Source of the DNA: Megaleporinus macrocephalus
Taxonomy: Eukaryota; Chordata; Actinopteri; Characiformes; Anostomidae
Length of the DNA: 64,000 nt
Direction: 5' to 3'
Assembly (NCBI GenBank): GCA_021613375.1
Contig: CM038709.1
Coordinates: 37,542,428-37,606,427, forward strand
This document shows positions 11,452-23,512 of this stretch, in pieces. The position numbers and the translations under genes were made by a program. Numbering within the stretch: position 1 is the stretch's first letter; each line of letters starts with the position of its first letter. The notes under the pieces were generated by a model that saw only the letters and a list, made by a program, of their open reading frames with translations, ran no database searches and was not told where the DNA came from.

Positions 11452-12536
11452 AAGTTTCAAGTTTATTTGTCATTTGCACATCATGTCAGGACATAACATG
11501 CATTGAAATGTTTGGGGTGAGGCTCAGAGAAAACTCTACAGCAGGGCAGAATTATAAATGTAAAACAGTGCAAACACACAATGAATAGACAATATTAAAG
11601 TAAAAATAAGCTAGAAAATATACATATAGTTATAACTGAAATATATAAAGGACTATACAATACACAAGATATATACAGGGGGACATCTGTGAAAAATGTT
11701 GCATAGGCAGGTTCTAAGTAGATATATCTATTTAAAGTGACTTGGTGATATTGTCCATAGCAGCGATATCAGAATAAATAATATAAAAGAGTAACAATGT
11801 AGCAGTGGTCGAGTGAACAGTATTGGGGTCTTTCAGCCACACAGTTTGTTCAGGAGCCTGACAGCCTGTGGGTAGAAGCTGTTCAGTAGGCGGGTTGTTT
11901 TGGCCTGGATGCTGCGGAATCTCCTGCCTGATGGCAGTATGGTGAACAGGCCGTGTGCTGGGTGGCCTCTGTCTAACCTGATCTTCTGGGTTTTCCTCAG
12001 GCAGCGGGACTGATAGATGTCCTGTAAGGCTGGTAGTTTGTTGCCTACAATGTATTCTGCTGTCCTCACCACTCCTTTTAGGGCCTTGCGGTCGCAGGCA
12101 GTGCAGCTGCCGTACCAGACAATGATGCAGCCCATTAGGATGCTCTCTATAGTGCATCTATAGAAGCTGGTGAGGATGTCAGGAGGCAGTCCAAACTTCC
12201 TGAACCTGCGCAGGAAGAAGAGACGCTGACGGGCAGATCTCACAATCGTGTTAGTGTGGAGGGACCAGGTGAGGTCATCAGAGAGGTGAACGCTAAGGAA
12301 CTTAACACTGCTGACTCTCTCCACTTCAGCCCCGTTGATGTAAAGGGGAGAGTGACCACCCTTCTGCTGCTTCCTGTAGTCCACAATCATCTCCTCCTGA
12401 TGTTTAGATGGAGACTGTTGTTGTGGCTCCACTCTGACAGAGGACTGACCTCGTCTCTATAGGCTGTTTCATCTCCATCTGTGATGAGGCAAAGGATGGT
12501 AGTGTCATCAGCGAATTTGAAGATGAGGTTGGAGAA
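11452..12536 (-). pseudogene. 5'-truncated LINE, copy 1 (RT C-terminal part)
   Basis: This minus-strand copy is closely similar to 53982-55070. Its 3' untranslated region (11452 to about 11830) begins at the same phrase as copy 2. The frame at 11833-12432 encodes the region after the reverse transcriptase core: a KFLSVHLSDDLTWS block, RQRLFFLRR, LTSFYRCTIESIL, LPSGRRFRSI and FYPQAVRLLN. Upstream at 12436-12530 the RT catalytic FADDTT block is still visible. A 12-bp deletion near 12397 relative to copy 2 removes a KTKE-type segment. The copy is cut at 12536, where trinucleotide repeats resume. It belongs to the jockey/I/Rex1-like fish LINEs; the exact clade is not settled. Confidence 0.85.
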
Positions 12537-12797
12537 GTTACCAGCACTACCTCTACCATCACTACCAGTACTACTACTACTGTTACTACTACCACTACTA
12601 CAACTACTATTACTACTACCAATACCACTACTACAACTACCACTACCACTACTAGCACTACCACTACTGCTACTACTACAACTGCTACCACTACCATTAT
12701 TATTACTACCACTACTACTACTGCCACTACTACTAGTACTACTATCACCACTACCACCACTACTACTACTACTAATAATAATAATGATAATAATATA
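12537..12797. repeat. TAC trinucleotide array, right block
   Basis: (TAC/ACT)n of the same type as 10743-11451, ending in (TAA/AAT)n. Together the two blocks flank the LINE copy. Ser/Gly- and Leu-rich translations are artefacts of the repeat. Confidence 0.95.
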
Positions 12798-14660
12798 ATA
12801 ATAACACCTACTCATCCAACTTTCATATTTTGACCATCACAGCTGCTGTTTCGTACACAGATGTCACTGGATGGTTTAAACTAGTGGTGCAAGGTCACAT
12901 ATTCCAAATATCAAACTTCTACAGTTGCATAAAAAAGTAAGTGAACCATTTAGAATTACAGTTCCGCTACAGTAACTCTGCCTAGCAGGCTCCAGTAAAT
13001 TTGAGGAAGGAGTTCAAATCTAGTCACCATCGAAACTATGGCATCTAAATTAAAGAACATGCAACTATCTCTGACAACTTGATGAGAACATAGCATTGAA
13101 ATTGCTGTTAGCTGGCTATGGGTAATGAACAAAAACTACAGGGTGTTTTTGTGATGGTATCTGGTTCTTAATGTAAAGAAGCTTTTAAAAAGTCTAACAT
13201 GCACCAGTGACCCCGTCCACCAACAGAGACTGTCAACGACACCAGTGATAATTAGCATATAAAAGCAACACCCACAAGCATAAATGGCAGAGTAAAACAC
13301 ATTATGTAAACAAAGTGTTATTTGTTTATTGTTTTGGTTTGATTTTCTTCACCCAACAAGCACATGGAGCTACAATTCATTGCAAAATAGGTTTCATTTA
13401 AACTTTAAAGAACAGTTGCTGCTATCCAAGGTCTTTATAGGCACTTCTTCTTGCTCTTCTTTATTTCCGTAGCTAAATTGAACATCAACTCTTCTGCTTT
13501 TTGCGTATCAGATGCTTAATTTCTGTTTTCAAACTTCCACTTAGTCTATTTACTTTAATGAAGCTGTAATTAATTTGTCCAATGAATTACAACTTCATGG
13601 AAATTGAGTTTAATCAGCCCGGTTGTTTCTTCCATTACTGTGAGTTTGTCCACCCACTGTAATGATCTCTCACAACTGGAACATGAGACTACAGCTAAGG
13701 AGAAAAGAATAGGTCAATGCAAGTAGGGTGACTAAGGTCACATCCACAGAGATCCAGATGTTCCTATGAATCCTCTGTTTAATGTTTTACATATACAATT
13801 ATACTGTATTATCTTGCATGTATAATATCTTATAGTACCTGGCAGAAATGTGTATAAATAAATAGATTATAGATAAATACATTACAAGCATAACACTGAG
13901 ATTACATAACACACTGTAATAAATGTTTTGTTACCAATTAGCTAAAAGGAAATGGTTACAATACTCTTATTATAATATGTTAAGAAACTGGACATAAAAT
14001 CTGACATAAAATGAAACCTGACGTAAAGTCTTCTTTAATAAAATAATTATAGGCTGTACGTAAACATAAGCAATATTTGGCAGGCATTATGCATGCCATC
14101 ATGTAATTTAATGCCTTAATGAAGCATTATAAATACAAGATTCATGGAAAATACTTTCATTTTGGCCTTCCTTTTACAAAATATGGCATTCTGGCTCACT
14201 GGAAATTGAGGTATTTGGAAAAAGAAATACCCTCCAGGGTGGAGATTCTTGAACGCGCTGGAATATCATGCTGCCAACTGTCTAACAGTTAGCACAGATT
14301 TCATTTGTCGAGGAATGCAGAGCTGGTTGAAATACGGCTGAAGACGGTTTTGTTTGTTCTGCAGTTTGGGGATGATAAGATGCTCATAATGTTAATTATA
14401 TTTAGCTTCACCTTTTTAATCAGTCACAGCACGGAGGCTTTAGAATGTACTGCACTCAGTTCTTTTAATGAGAAATCATCTTGAATGTGACCTAAAATGT
14501 AATCAGACCTTCATTTAACTCTATTATTCAAAATGATTTAACATTTAATGTCTTTGTAAAAAGTTACTGTAAATCACAGCCAAATTACTACAGTATGTTA
14601 CCCTTTTTGTTAAATACAGTAGTAAATACACTTATATACATGCTGTATATATACATATAT
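12798..14660. other. Mostly unannotated; possible Tc1-like left end
   Basis: At 12920-12955 the phrase ACAGTTGCATAAAAAAGTAAG followed by TGAACC resembles the outer repeat of a fish Tc1 group whose other end may be at about 15800-15850 (GTTTACATACTTTAACAACA). If so, the intervening 2.9 kb would be one old element with later insertions; this is inference. The rest shows no recognised gene. Confidence 0.3.
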
Positions 14661-14870
14661 GCAGTAGTGCTGTAAAAACACTAACAGTTTCTTTGCTGGA
14701 GTGAAAATAGTCCACAATCCAAAACTATCCAGCCAACAGCAGCCTGTAAACAAACTAAGCATCAACAGGTGAACTATCATCTCTGACTTTACATCTACAA
14801 GGTGGACCAACAAGGCATGAGTAATAGAGTGGACAGTGTGTGAATTTAATAAATAACTTACTTGAACACT
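14661..14870 (+). repeat. MITE family I, partial copy
   Basis: The segment matches part of 31785-32035: a CAGTAGTGCTG start, AATAGTCCAC, ATCCAGCCAACAG-like sequence, CATCTCTGACTTTACATCT and TAATAGAGTGGACAGTG, in the same order. It lacks both ends. Non-coding. Confidence 0.6.
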
Positions 14871-15239
14871 TTAACTTTAGCCTATTTTCCATCTGATTAG
14901 TTGGTTAATTTAGTAATTTCATGGATTTTATACTCCATATAAGAAACTGCAATCCAGAAAACAAGATAGACATTAAAAAACTTCAGTAAGCAGCAGGAAA
15001 CCATGTAGACAGAACATTACTGTATTTAGTGAAATTCACTGTATTTTGGTGGTTTTAACCATCAAACAGCAGCAAGTAACTGTAATTTGTAATAATTATG
15101 TTAAACAGCTAGAAACCCTGCTGGCAGTATTATGTGCTTTTAAAGGGAAATGTTTGCAGTGAATAATCAGTGATAATATGTGATAATTGGTGTCAGGAGG
15201 TTCAATTAATTGTATGTAAGTGTGAAACATCGAAGTCTG

Positions 15240-15906
15240 CTCTTTACCTAACACATCCAACACCATGTCTCAGTCAAAGAAGATTTCTAAGTACTAAAAA
15301 GGACAAGGCATAGAACTTTCTGAGAGTTCATAAAAACCTCCAGTTTAACATCGAAGCTTCTGCAGGTCTTTCTTACACAGGACGATGTTAGTGTTCACAG
15401 TATGGATGGAATGATAGCACTCAGAAAGCTACTACTACTTTCTGTCTCTTTAAAGACCACCTGAGTGAGCAAGAGGACCACTGAAATAATGTAATATGGG
15501 CAGGTAAGGTAAAATGGACATTTGTGGCTTTCTAGCATCCCAACTGTGAAACATGGCAGTATCATGATTTGACGTTTTCTGCTATTGAATGTGGAGAGTT
15601 TGTGGCTTCTAGACTGTATAAAAAAATCTACAGGAGAATGTTAGGACATCTATCTATAAGTTAAACCTCAACAGTTTAGGCTACTAATGTGTGGAATGTA
15701 TGCAAGACTGTCCACCACCATAACACAGTTGAAGCAATTCTATAAGGAGAAATGGGCTGAGATTCTTCCAAGTTAAAGTTATTGTGGCTTAAAGTGGTCA
15801 CACCAGTTCCAGAAAGCAGTGGTTTACATACTTTAACAACAACATTTAATGTTGGATCACTTTGCTCAATAAATGAAAAACGATATAATTATTGGTGTTA
15901 TTAGAT

Positions 15907-15910
<4 letters not shown>
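15240..15910 (+). pseudogene. Tc1-like transposase pseudogene
   Basis: Although no frame is intact, the plus strand keeps a sequence of transposase-like landmarks: an ACCATGTCTCAGTCAAA start-like block at 15263, CCAACTGTGAAACATGGCAG plus ATCATGATTTG near 15540 (the [11 protein letters not shown] block of Tc1 transposases), and the 3' phrase GGTCACACCAGTTCCAGAAA at about 15800 followed by a decayed terminal repeat and AATAAATGAA. Numerous frameshifts and deletions mean it is inactive. Confidence 0.5.

Positions 15911-15974
<64 letters not shown>
15911..15974. repeat. (TA)n microsatellite
   Basis: About 32 uninterrupted TA units directly abutting MITE copy 2 on its left. Confidence 0.98.
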
Positions 15975-15977
<3 letters not shown>

Positions 15978-16495
15978 TACCGCTCAAATATTTAGGATCA
16001 CTTTAGAATTTCTTTTTATACAATTTTCATGCAATTTATAAACAATACTGTCCATTTCACAAGTAATGTAAGTGTATCAGATAATTTTTAAAGAATAAAA
16101 ATGTTTGTATTAAAGTCTATTTTTGTATAGAGGCTTATTTCGCATATAGTTCTATTATCAGCAATTCTCAGTCCTCTGTCTAAATCTCCTGGTACGGCCG
16201 CCAATCCAAGTTAAGGATGTTATTGGGCTGGTTGTTAGGACACTCTTGCTTAATTGTGATGTACAGCTGAAAAACATTCTACTAATAAGTGAGCATAAAA
16301 GGGAGAACAACATTCTAGGTTAGTTTAGTATCTGAAGCATCAGCAGTTGATTGGCTTGCTGACAGACTCAAAATGACCAGAAAGAAACAACTTTCTTTAG
16401 AGACCCGTCAGTCCATTGTTGTGTTAAGGAAGGAAGATACTCCATTAAAAACATGACAATTTCACTGTGATCCCAAACTTTTGAGCGGTAATGTG
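15975..16495 (+). mobile_element. MITE family A, copy 2 (full length)
   Basis: A 521-bp element with both inverted repeats: CACTACCGCTCAAATATTTA at the left and the complementary CCCAAACTTTTGAGCGGTAA at the right, flanked on both sides by TA microsatellites. It contains ATGACCAGAAAGAAACAACT (16372), a start that resembles the beginning of a Tc1 transposase reading frame, but the frame is immediately lost. It is the reference copy for defining the LTR insertion in copy 1. Confidence 0.85.
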
Positions 16496-16519
16496 TATAT
16501 ATACTCATTTTGTGAGATA

Positions 16520-16521
<2 letters not shown>

Positions 16522-16560
<39 letters not shown>
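16522..16560. repeat. (TA)n microsatellite
   Basis: About 19 TA units just downstream of MITE copy 2. Confidence 0.97.
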
Positions 16561-16562
<2 letters not shown>

Positions 16563-16886
16563 AATTTTAGATTTTGGCTTAAAAAGAATGTATGCATATT
16601 GGCGTAGATAACATCTTTTTGCATATCTAAAGGTGAGCTTAACATAGACTTCCTTTTCACCTGTAGCATCTTATATTAAGACAACTTTGTAATAATAAAG
16701 CAATACAGCCCTCTAATAATAAAGTAATTCCAGTATCTGCTGGTATTGCGGTAGTACTGCTCCCTCATAGTCAGCTGATGATCTTTCAGAGGCGGCAACC
16801 AACTGTAGAATAAAGTGCTAATGAACAAATGCTTCATTGTTTTTCTTTGGTGCTGAATGCGCAACCGAAAGAAGCCTGTGTGCTGA

Positions 16887-17054
16887 GATAAAGAAGTGAA
16901 GTGTGAAATCATCATTAAAGAGAAAGCAGCAGAGGAAGCAGTGAGGCTCACACTCCAGAGGGAACTTTCTGTGTCCCTAAGTGAACGCTATCAGAGCTTT
17001 GAGGAGGTACGAGGGGTGTTAGACGGTGAATGGAGACTGTTTAATGAAGACTGA
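16887..17054 (+). other. 55-codon open frame with coding-like composition, unknown
   Basis: From just after a TGA at 16884-16886 the frame is open for 55 codons to a TGA at 17052. The peptide is rich in Glu/Lys/Arg/Leu with phased hydrophobics (KEKAAEEAVRLTLQRE, then SERYQSFEEVRGVLDGEW), looks helical, and lacks the low-complexity bias of nearby chance frames. There is no in-frame Met, and the sequence matches no other part of the window. It could be a relic last exon, a fragment of a mobile-element ORF, or chance. Confidence 0.25.
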
Positions 17055-18394
17055 GGCCAAGTACAGCGTCTTATTAGACTTATTAAAAGTGGGCAAAGAA
17101 ACATAGTGATATGTTATCCATGTGTTTCAAAATATGGACTGAATATATGGTCTAATTTTCAATCTATTAATGAGGAACATGTGTAGTTACAAAGCTAGCA
17201 CACTTTGATTTCACATATTATTAATATTGAAAATATTTTGTGAAATGTATAGCAGTCATTATCTGTGGACCAAATCCTAGCGAACAACAAAAGTGAATTA
17301 TGACGTGTGTACCAACCAGGCTGGGCAATTAGTGTGTTACTTCAGTCGTATGCTCCTCAACTGCACTTAAGAATGCCCCAAAGGCCTAACATAGCTCTCT
17401 AAGCACTGCTAGGTATAAATTCTATACTATTTAACAGATAGACCTGCCTGTAGGTGAACTGGAGTAACTCATTATAAGCCAAGAACACAGCATTTCCGGC
17501 AAAACTATTCTTTTAACAGATATGCCTTTACTGTCCTATCCTAATTTTGCATTGTTCTCATAGTTGATACTCAACATTAGATTTAGGCCTCATTCATTCT
17601 ATTACCCAGCCAAAACATCCTCATCAAAAATCTCATAGGCATGCCAGCCCAGTAGAGGGCAATAATAGCAAAGCTTTAGCAATTTGCAAAGTAAACATTT
17701 CTATTGTACAGCACAGCCACCTGTTTTACTGTGCTTATGACAATAAAACTCTCAAATCTTGAATCTTATTATCGAGCACACAATATAATGCCATCTGCCT
17801 TAGGCAGAACATTGTCAGCACACGTACTGCTCAAAATATGGATCATGCTGCAAAGCTGAAATACAGCTTGACTGACAGGCCATCAGACCTCCTTAATTTG
17901 ATATTAGAAACAGAGGTCCGTTGTGGCTACACCACCGTCTCTGAAACGTCCCCCGCAGTCCTGTTCAGGCATGCACTTAAAAACGAAGCCTTCTGAAATG
18001 AAGTTTGGTATCAGGTTAGAAATGCAGGCGTTCTGAGAAGCTAAAAATAGTACACAGTGAAATCTCAGAACACATGTGTTAATATTTTCTTATTAGTACA
18101 CACGAAATAGACATATGTAAATATTCTATTTTGGTTCTATAGTCATATAAGACAGATGTGTTGGGCGAGCTGAACCATCATTAATGGTGCTTAGATAAAA
18201 AAAAGAAAAATTATTGATGGAACCAAATTCAAGGAACTTTACCATATGCTTTAATTGTGTCGTTAGCAACTAATATTACACACACTGCAGTGGGGATTCA
18301 GGTATTGGTGACGTCAGGTACTGATATCGTTAGCACAGAGAACAAGACTGAGTATTAGTAAGGTCAGTTACTGATGTTGAATGATCTCTCCTGG
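17055..18394. other. Unannotated sequence
   Basis: No gene or repeat is recognised. A slightly GC-richer patch at about 17880-18010 matches nothing else here. Confidence 0.3.
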
Positions 18395-18525
18395 ATAACT
18401 CCAGCTCATCCCGAAGCTATTGGATGGAGCTTCATCACTCCACAGTTCCACTGCTCTATCTGCCCCTCTAGCCCACACTTGGCACCTAACATAGTGACCT
18501 AAGACTTATTTGCAGTTTTATGGAG
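18395..18525 (-). pseudogene. Short Tc1-like transposase remnant
   Basis: The plus-strand phrases GCTCATCCCGAAGCTATTGG, ATCACTCCACAGTTCCACTG and CTCTAGCCCACACTTGGCA are the familiar antisense of a Tc1 transposase segment seen widely in fish. Only about 130 bp survive. Confidence 0.45.
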
Positions 18526-20040
18526 TTTATGGAGAAAATAGCTACAAATTTAACATGTTAAATTTAATACGACACAAACCATAAATTATGCTACAACTTT
18601 TGCACAGGCCATGGATAAACAATGTAAATACACAGTAAGTGTGCATTTAAATGTGCAGATGTGTGTTCTCTCTAGAGGATGGGTTAACTTTAGAACAAAA
18701 TGGTATTTGGCCAGGGGTGGCAGAACTTTGGTATATGAAATAGGAAATAAGAACTTTGAAAATTATGGCCAAAAGTCTGAAGCAATAATCCCAAATATAC
18801 ATTTTTATTCTTAATCATTTCCGCTGTAAGGTTTTTTTTTATATATATATATATATATATACACCAAAATCTCCTTACAGTGGAAATCAGCAGAAGAACT
18901 GGAGTTTGTATGGTTTTGTTCTTTACTTTTTGGACTAAAATAAATTGGTAAATCTCTGAAGTGAGAGATGTGAGCAAAGTAAGCTGAACCAGCCCAACAG
19001 AATAAAAACCACAAACGAGAGAATTAGAACAAAACATAAAAAAAGAATAAAGAAAGAAAAAGAAAAGTGGATCTGTTTAATTCTTTCATTTGTCATTTTT
19101 TATTTTATTTTGAAACCTCCTTACATGCATTACATGCCCCTCCACCTTTCCACAGATGTAGTTGGTCAACAAATATATGTTTGGTGCCCAAATTCAGCTT
19201 TTTTAGTTGAGTGCTAGCATTACTAGGCTAAAAAACACTAGCAGTTAATAGTCACTCACGTGTTTTTTAGATAAATACATCTCAGAATTGACTGAACTGT
19301 CAACCAACTTAAAAAACATCTAGGTCATCATTAAAGGGAATTTTTTTTACAATATCTACATAATAACATAAAACAATGTTTGAAATGTAAACAAAGTCAT
19401 TACAGAGTCAAAACCATTCACAGTAGTGGTGATAGAAACCAGACATCCACCTCTAAAAGCTTCTCCATAAAGTTCTTACACAAAAAGGGTCATGAATATG
19501 CTGCCTGATGCCTGACACATTGCTTTATGATAAAAATAAAAATGTCTCATTAATCCAAAACTGTCCCCAAAGAAATCTTCACTGGTGGTTTAAAATAAAA
19601 GGGCTATATTTGTGTAGTTGTAGACATGCTGACTGGTTCCTATCAGCACCACTGCTAAGGAATCTGAATTCACATAAAAACATCTTAAATGACTTTCTTT
19701 ACATCAGAAATTATGGAATTGTTACACAAATGTGAAAAATGGGTGGATTTCCCCTTTAAAGTTGCACAGACTGGTAATTATTTTTTTATTAACAACAGAA
19801 ACAACAGAAATTGTGTACATTTGTACTGCTCAAGGTGAGTCTTACTGTTTCCTAAACCAGGTCTAACTGCTTCCTTAGCTGGGCTCATAGATCCAGCCCT
19901 GAAGAGGGAAGCTAAACTTGGACACCAAACATGTCTTTGCCAATCACATCTGGAAAAAGTGGGAAATTGTGTACATGTGATTTTTCAGTAAACCATCCAG
20001 TACAAATTACAGAGTAAATGTAACTAGTCAGTCCTCCTCT
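18526..20040. other. Unannotated AT-rich sequence with a small (AT)n
   Basis: A T-run followed by (TA)11 lies at 18832-18860. The block 19430-19760 (from AGAAACCAGACATCCACC) has the look of a dispersed fish repeat but has no partner in this window. No gene was seen. Confidence 0.3.
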
Positions 20041-20480
20041 GCACCAGCGTGAGACTGATGAAGAGCTCAAGTCAGGGTTTCCCTCAATGACTCAGTGACT
20101 CAAGACGGTGTGTTTTAGATTGATTGATTGCTTTTCAGCGTAATATCTCCGGCACTCGACTAGATTTGAGCCGGCGCCTGTGGTTATCAGCGACATGAAA
20201 TGTTTTCATTGCGTGGAAATATTTAACGGGAGGTTCGCTGACCCTCGGATAATTTTACCTGTCACACTGATGGTTTAATGCGCACTTGGGTAGAGAAGAC
20301 TTTTCGTGCCCAGGATGGCTGATACTGCTCAAGGGCCCGCTCTAAAAATAAACCTGGCTCGCTTTTGAATATGAATGTGGGATTTCCATATACGCTCTGC
20401 TTTCCATTGCAATTCATCAATCGCACCTGCCTGCTACCTTTCCCTCCAGTATCAGAGCTCTGAACCACTGGCCAGGGAAT
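20041..20480. other. Candidate conserved non-coding island
   Basis: A unique patch with balanced composition, several CpGs, no repeat similarity within the window and no long frame. It includes homeodomain-like AT cores next to GC-rich words (GAATTCATCAATCGCACC-like stretch near 20410). Conservation cannot be tested from one sequence. Confidence 0.3.
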
Positions 20481-21619
20481 GTCCCATCAAAATACGAGTA
20501 GCAAGGTAGCAAGAATGTTAACAGAGTATTGCTGTAGACGGATGCATGTACGTGTTTCATTTTTGGATTAGTTGTGTTTGTGATTTCACCTATTCTGCCC
20601 ACAGTGGTTTAGCTCCATCCATTCATGCTGAAGTTATCTCTCAGAATTAAACAGACTGCTGTTACTAAGTCTCAAAAAATTTAAGATTTATGTAAATCAA
20701 GAATTGGTGTAGAAGTAGCATGGACGGAAGTGACTTGTCCCCACTTATATCTAGTGATTATTGAATTGTCCCCACCAATAATTTGATCCTCTTTAAAAAA
20801 GGAGGTGCAGAAAGGGTTAGATCAAATTTTCTACTGGAGTCCTGCCTCCCCGTAACACATATCGCCAGTGTGTTTGGCTGTGCACTTCCCTGCTGCCACA
20901 TAAGACTCTTTAGCTACGCTTGGTTGTTAGCAGGTTGGAAAACGTTCTAGTCATATGCGAGACTCACTGTGCAGGACTCAGGTGCAGCATGGGAAAAACA
21001 TGGGTGTCAAAAGTGAGCGAGGATGGCAGCAAAATAGAAGAACTTCGGTTAAAACTCTGTCAGAGACCTTCATTCGCACTACGGCTAAAGTTAAAAAGTC
21101 TTTAGTTGTAAACTCTCTGCTTATTGGTTTGAAAGTGGGAACACTATCTGGATGACACTTTGAGAGAGATTATTTTCTGTGATTGTTACTTTGTTGGTGT
21201 TGTAGAGAGTATGCAGCTCCATCTACTTTTACTATTGCTGATGTCCTGTTCCATTTGCACTATGGCTGAAGTAAACTGAAGTCTAAACTACTTCTTTGTT
21301 AGGTATTACTTTAACATTAGTTTAACATTATATAATTCATGAACTAAATTATGAATTATTATCCAGAATAGTTTGAAAAAGCACATGGCATATGTTGCAT
21401 ATTAGTCCTTTATTGTTTAATCACAAAGCAAAGAGAAAAAAATAAAAATAAAAAATCATAGTTCCCAACAAATGTCAGGAGCAAATCTACACCCTTGATG
21501 TAAATAAGCTCTGTTTTGATTGGGGGTCCTGTATTATACCTTATTATGCAACTATATTTTTTGCTTTCTTCCAGCTCTTTGCAGCGTAACCCGCCCCAAT
21601 GTCGTCCCATAGTGTGATT
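20481..21619. other. Unannotated sequence
   Basis: No gene is recognised. The stretch 20700-21280 contains several short frames on both strands without motifs; a transposon origin is possible but unsupported. Confidence 0.25.
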
Positions 21620-21915
21620 CAGGCTTGTATACAGATGCACAGAATATAGAGAATTAATTGAATGGAAAAGTGCACACCAGTCTACTGACCTTCTGCTCGA
21701 CCGACAGACACCGTTACGCATACACTGATTCAGGGCAGACCCCCAGCCATGACTGAAGTGTTGGTTTAACCCTCACTCATCTGTGTTGTTTTTATCCCCC
21801 TTTTCCCCATACAGTCCTTTTCATTTTCAGTCACACCCAAACCTCATGGCTACATTTAACCCACAGCCTTCAAACTGCATGTACTATTTAAAGGCAGATC
21901 CCAGAATTTTCCTTA
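21620..21915 (+). repeat. Dispersed repeat family N, copy 2
   Basis: The segment shares GCTCGACCGACAGACACCG (21698), CACACCCAAACCTCATGGCT and CATTTAACCCACAGCC with copy 1 at 8805-9275, in the same order and orientation. Non-coding. Confidence 0.6.
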
Positions 21916-22519
21916 TATCACTGAAATCTGCTCAAAAATGGGTAATCTATGTTTGGGGTGGATATATGTAGTCCTGTATAATCAACTCTGGTGCTGTCTT
22001 GGTTAAAAATAAAGTGGAGTTCAGGATTCAATCGGTTCCAGAGACAGCAGTCGTGAGCCGGAGTTGATTCCAGAAAAACCTGCAGTATGAAGACTGAGCT
22101 TATTTACATTGAGTTTTATAGTATTTTGTGTATACCATGCATGTTGCTTTTGTGTCATCATTGTGCTATCTTACTGTCAACCAGCCAATCAAAATATTCG
22201 AAAGGTCACCAAAAAAGAGAACAGCTTGTTTCATTCTGAGACCAAATCAGAGGATGTTAACCGTATTAAGGCATTTTTACCTCACCAGAATCACATTCTT
22301 TCTGTGCAAAACACAAGAGAACAATTTGAATAGTGAATAAATATGGCACCTTTAAGTTTTGTCCTTACTTTTGCACACTACTGTATATGTGACATCATAA
22401 AAATGTAATTAATACTAATCCAGTAACTTGATAGGACAGCAGAAAGACATAAAGGGCATCCAAAATGACCAAAAATGTAAGACCCTACAATAAATACAAT
22501 GCAAATATGAGACCACATA
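21916..22519. other. Unannotated sequence
   Basis: No supported feature was seen. The short open frames at 22109-22340 show no domains. Confidence 0.25.
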
Positions 22520-23110
22520 CCAGATTAAGATAAGATATGCTTATTAATTGGCCTATTGAGAAGAGTAACTGCTTTCGAGAAAAAGCTGTTCAGGTGGGGT
22601 TTGGTTCTGGGTTGAACAGAGCAGCACTATTTTCTGAAAAGGGGTATTTGAAATAGAGAGGAATAGATAGATAAGAACAGATTGTGGAGCTTGTGGAGTC
22701 CACTGTAATTTTTTCAGCTCACTTTCTTACCTTGGTGTCATGCAGCTTCCGACTTGAGAGCTGTTGTTGTCCTGTAAGCCTTTCAGCTGTGCATACAATT
22801 CACCGCAGTCTGGCTTTTGAGAGGGAGGAGGCTGAGCTGAATCACACAGATATGGAGAAGGTAAGTGTGCTATCAATGGTGGATCTGTAGAACTGGAACA
22901 GGGCCGGTTGACATGTGTTCAATTTTCCTAACTTGTAGAGAAAAAACATTGTTGTGTGAGCTTTTTTGTTGATGGATGTTGCGTTGGCCTCTGATTTGAG
23001 ATCTCTGGAGATGGTGGTACCTAGGAATTACTACTTACAGTATTGTTGTTAATGGCCAGGAGGTTTGGTGGTGGCAGGGTGGAGGGGTAAATGTATATGG
23101 ACTGTATAGA
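22520..23110 (-). pseudogene. Decayed LINE fragment, minus strand
   Basis: The plus strand carries antisense phrases typical of the 3' part of fish non-LTR retrotransposon ORF2: AAAAGCTGTTCAGGTGGGGT, GTCTGGCTTTTGAGAGGGAG, CTATCAATGGTGGATCTGTA followed by GAACTGGAACAGG, and TTGGCCTCTGATTTGAGATC then GGAGATGGTGGTACCTAGG. The order fits one LINE read on the minus strand, but no long frame survives. It is related in architecture to, but clearly diverged from, the LINE copies at 11452 and 53982. Confidence 0.5.
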
Positions 23111-23512
23111 CTGGGTAGTGAACTACATTCAACTGATTTTACAAATCCACATTTCCTTTAAGACTCGGGCCCAGTGTCTTGTTAATGGTGATCTATTATC
23201 AGCAAAGAAATAAAATATCCCAAACTATTATTAACTGTTTTTATGAGTATATAATTACCTAAAAATTAACTAAAAAAATAAAAAAAAATAAAAAAAAAAC
23301 CTAAAAATTACTGTGTTTTCTTTCGCATCCACATATGAGCAGTTGGGTTGTCATTCAACAGATACTGCCACCGCCATGTTTCTACAGTATCCCAAAATGG
23401 ACAAACTGTAAGACTGGCTGGAGGATCTAGAAAGAAGAATTCTTTTTGAAATGTCAAAGCGTAGCTAATACTCATAGTATGTATTATTCTTTATCCATAT
23501 TAAAACTATGTG
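23111..23512. other. Unannotated; A-rich run
   Basis: An A-rich stretch (AAAATAAAAAAAAATAAAAA) lies at 23275-23300. Nothing else is supported. Confidence 0.3.

Noticed and set aside
10641..11588. 315-codon open frame rich in Thr, Tyr, His and Leu
   Set aside because: It is the translation of the TAC/TAT trinucleotide array plus LINE tail; no domain and no codon structure beyond the repeat.
12387..12815. Ser/Gly-rich and Leu-rich frames on both strands
   Set aside because: Produced by the trinucleotide array; only the short FADDTT part belongs to a real (LINE) protein relic.
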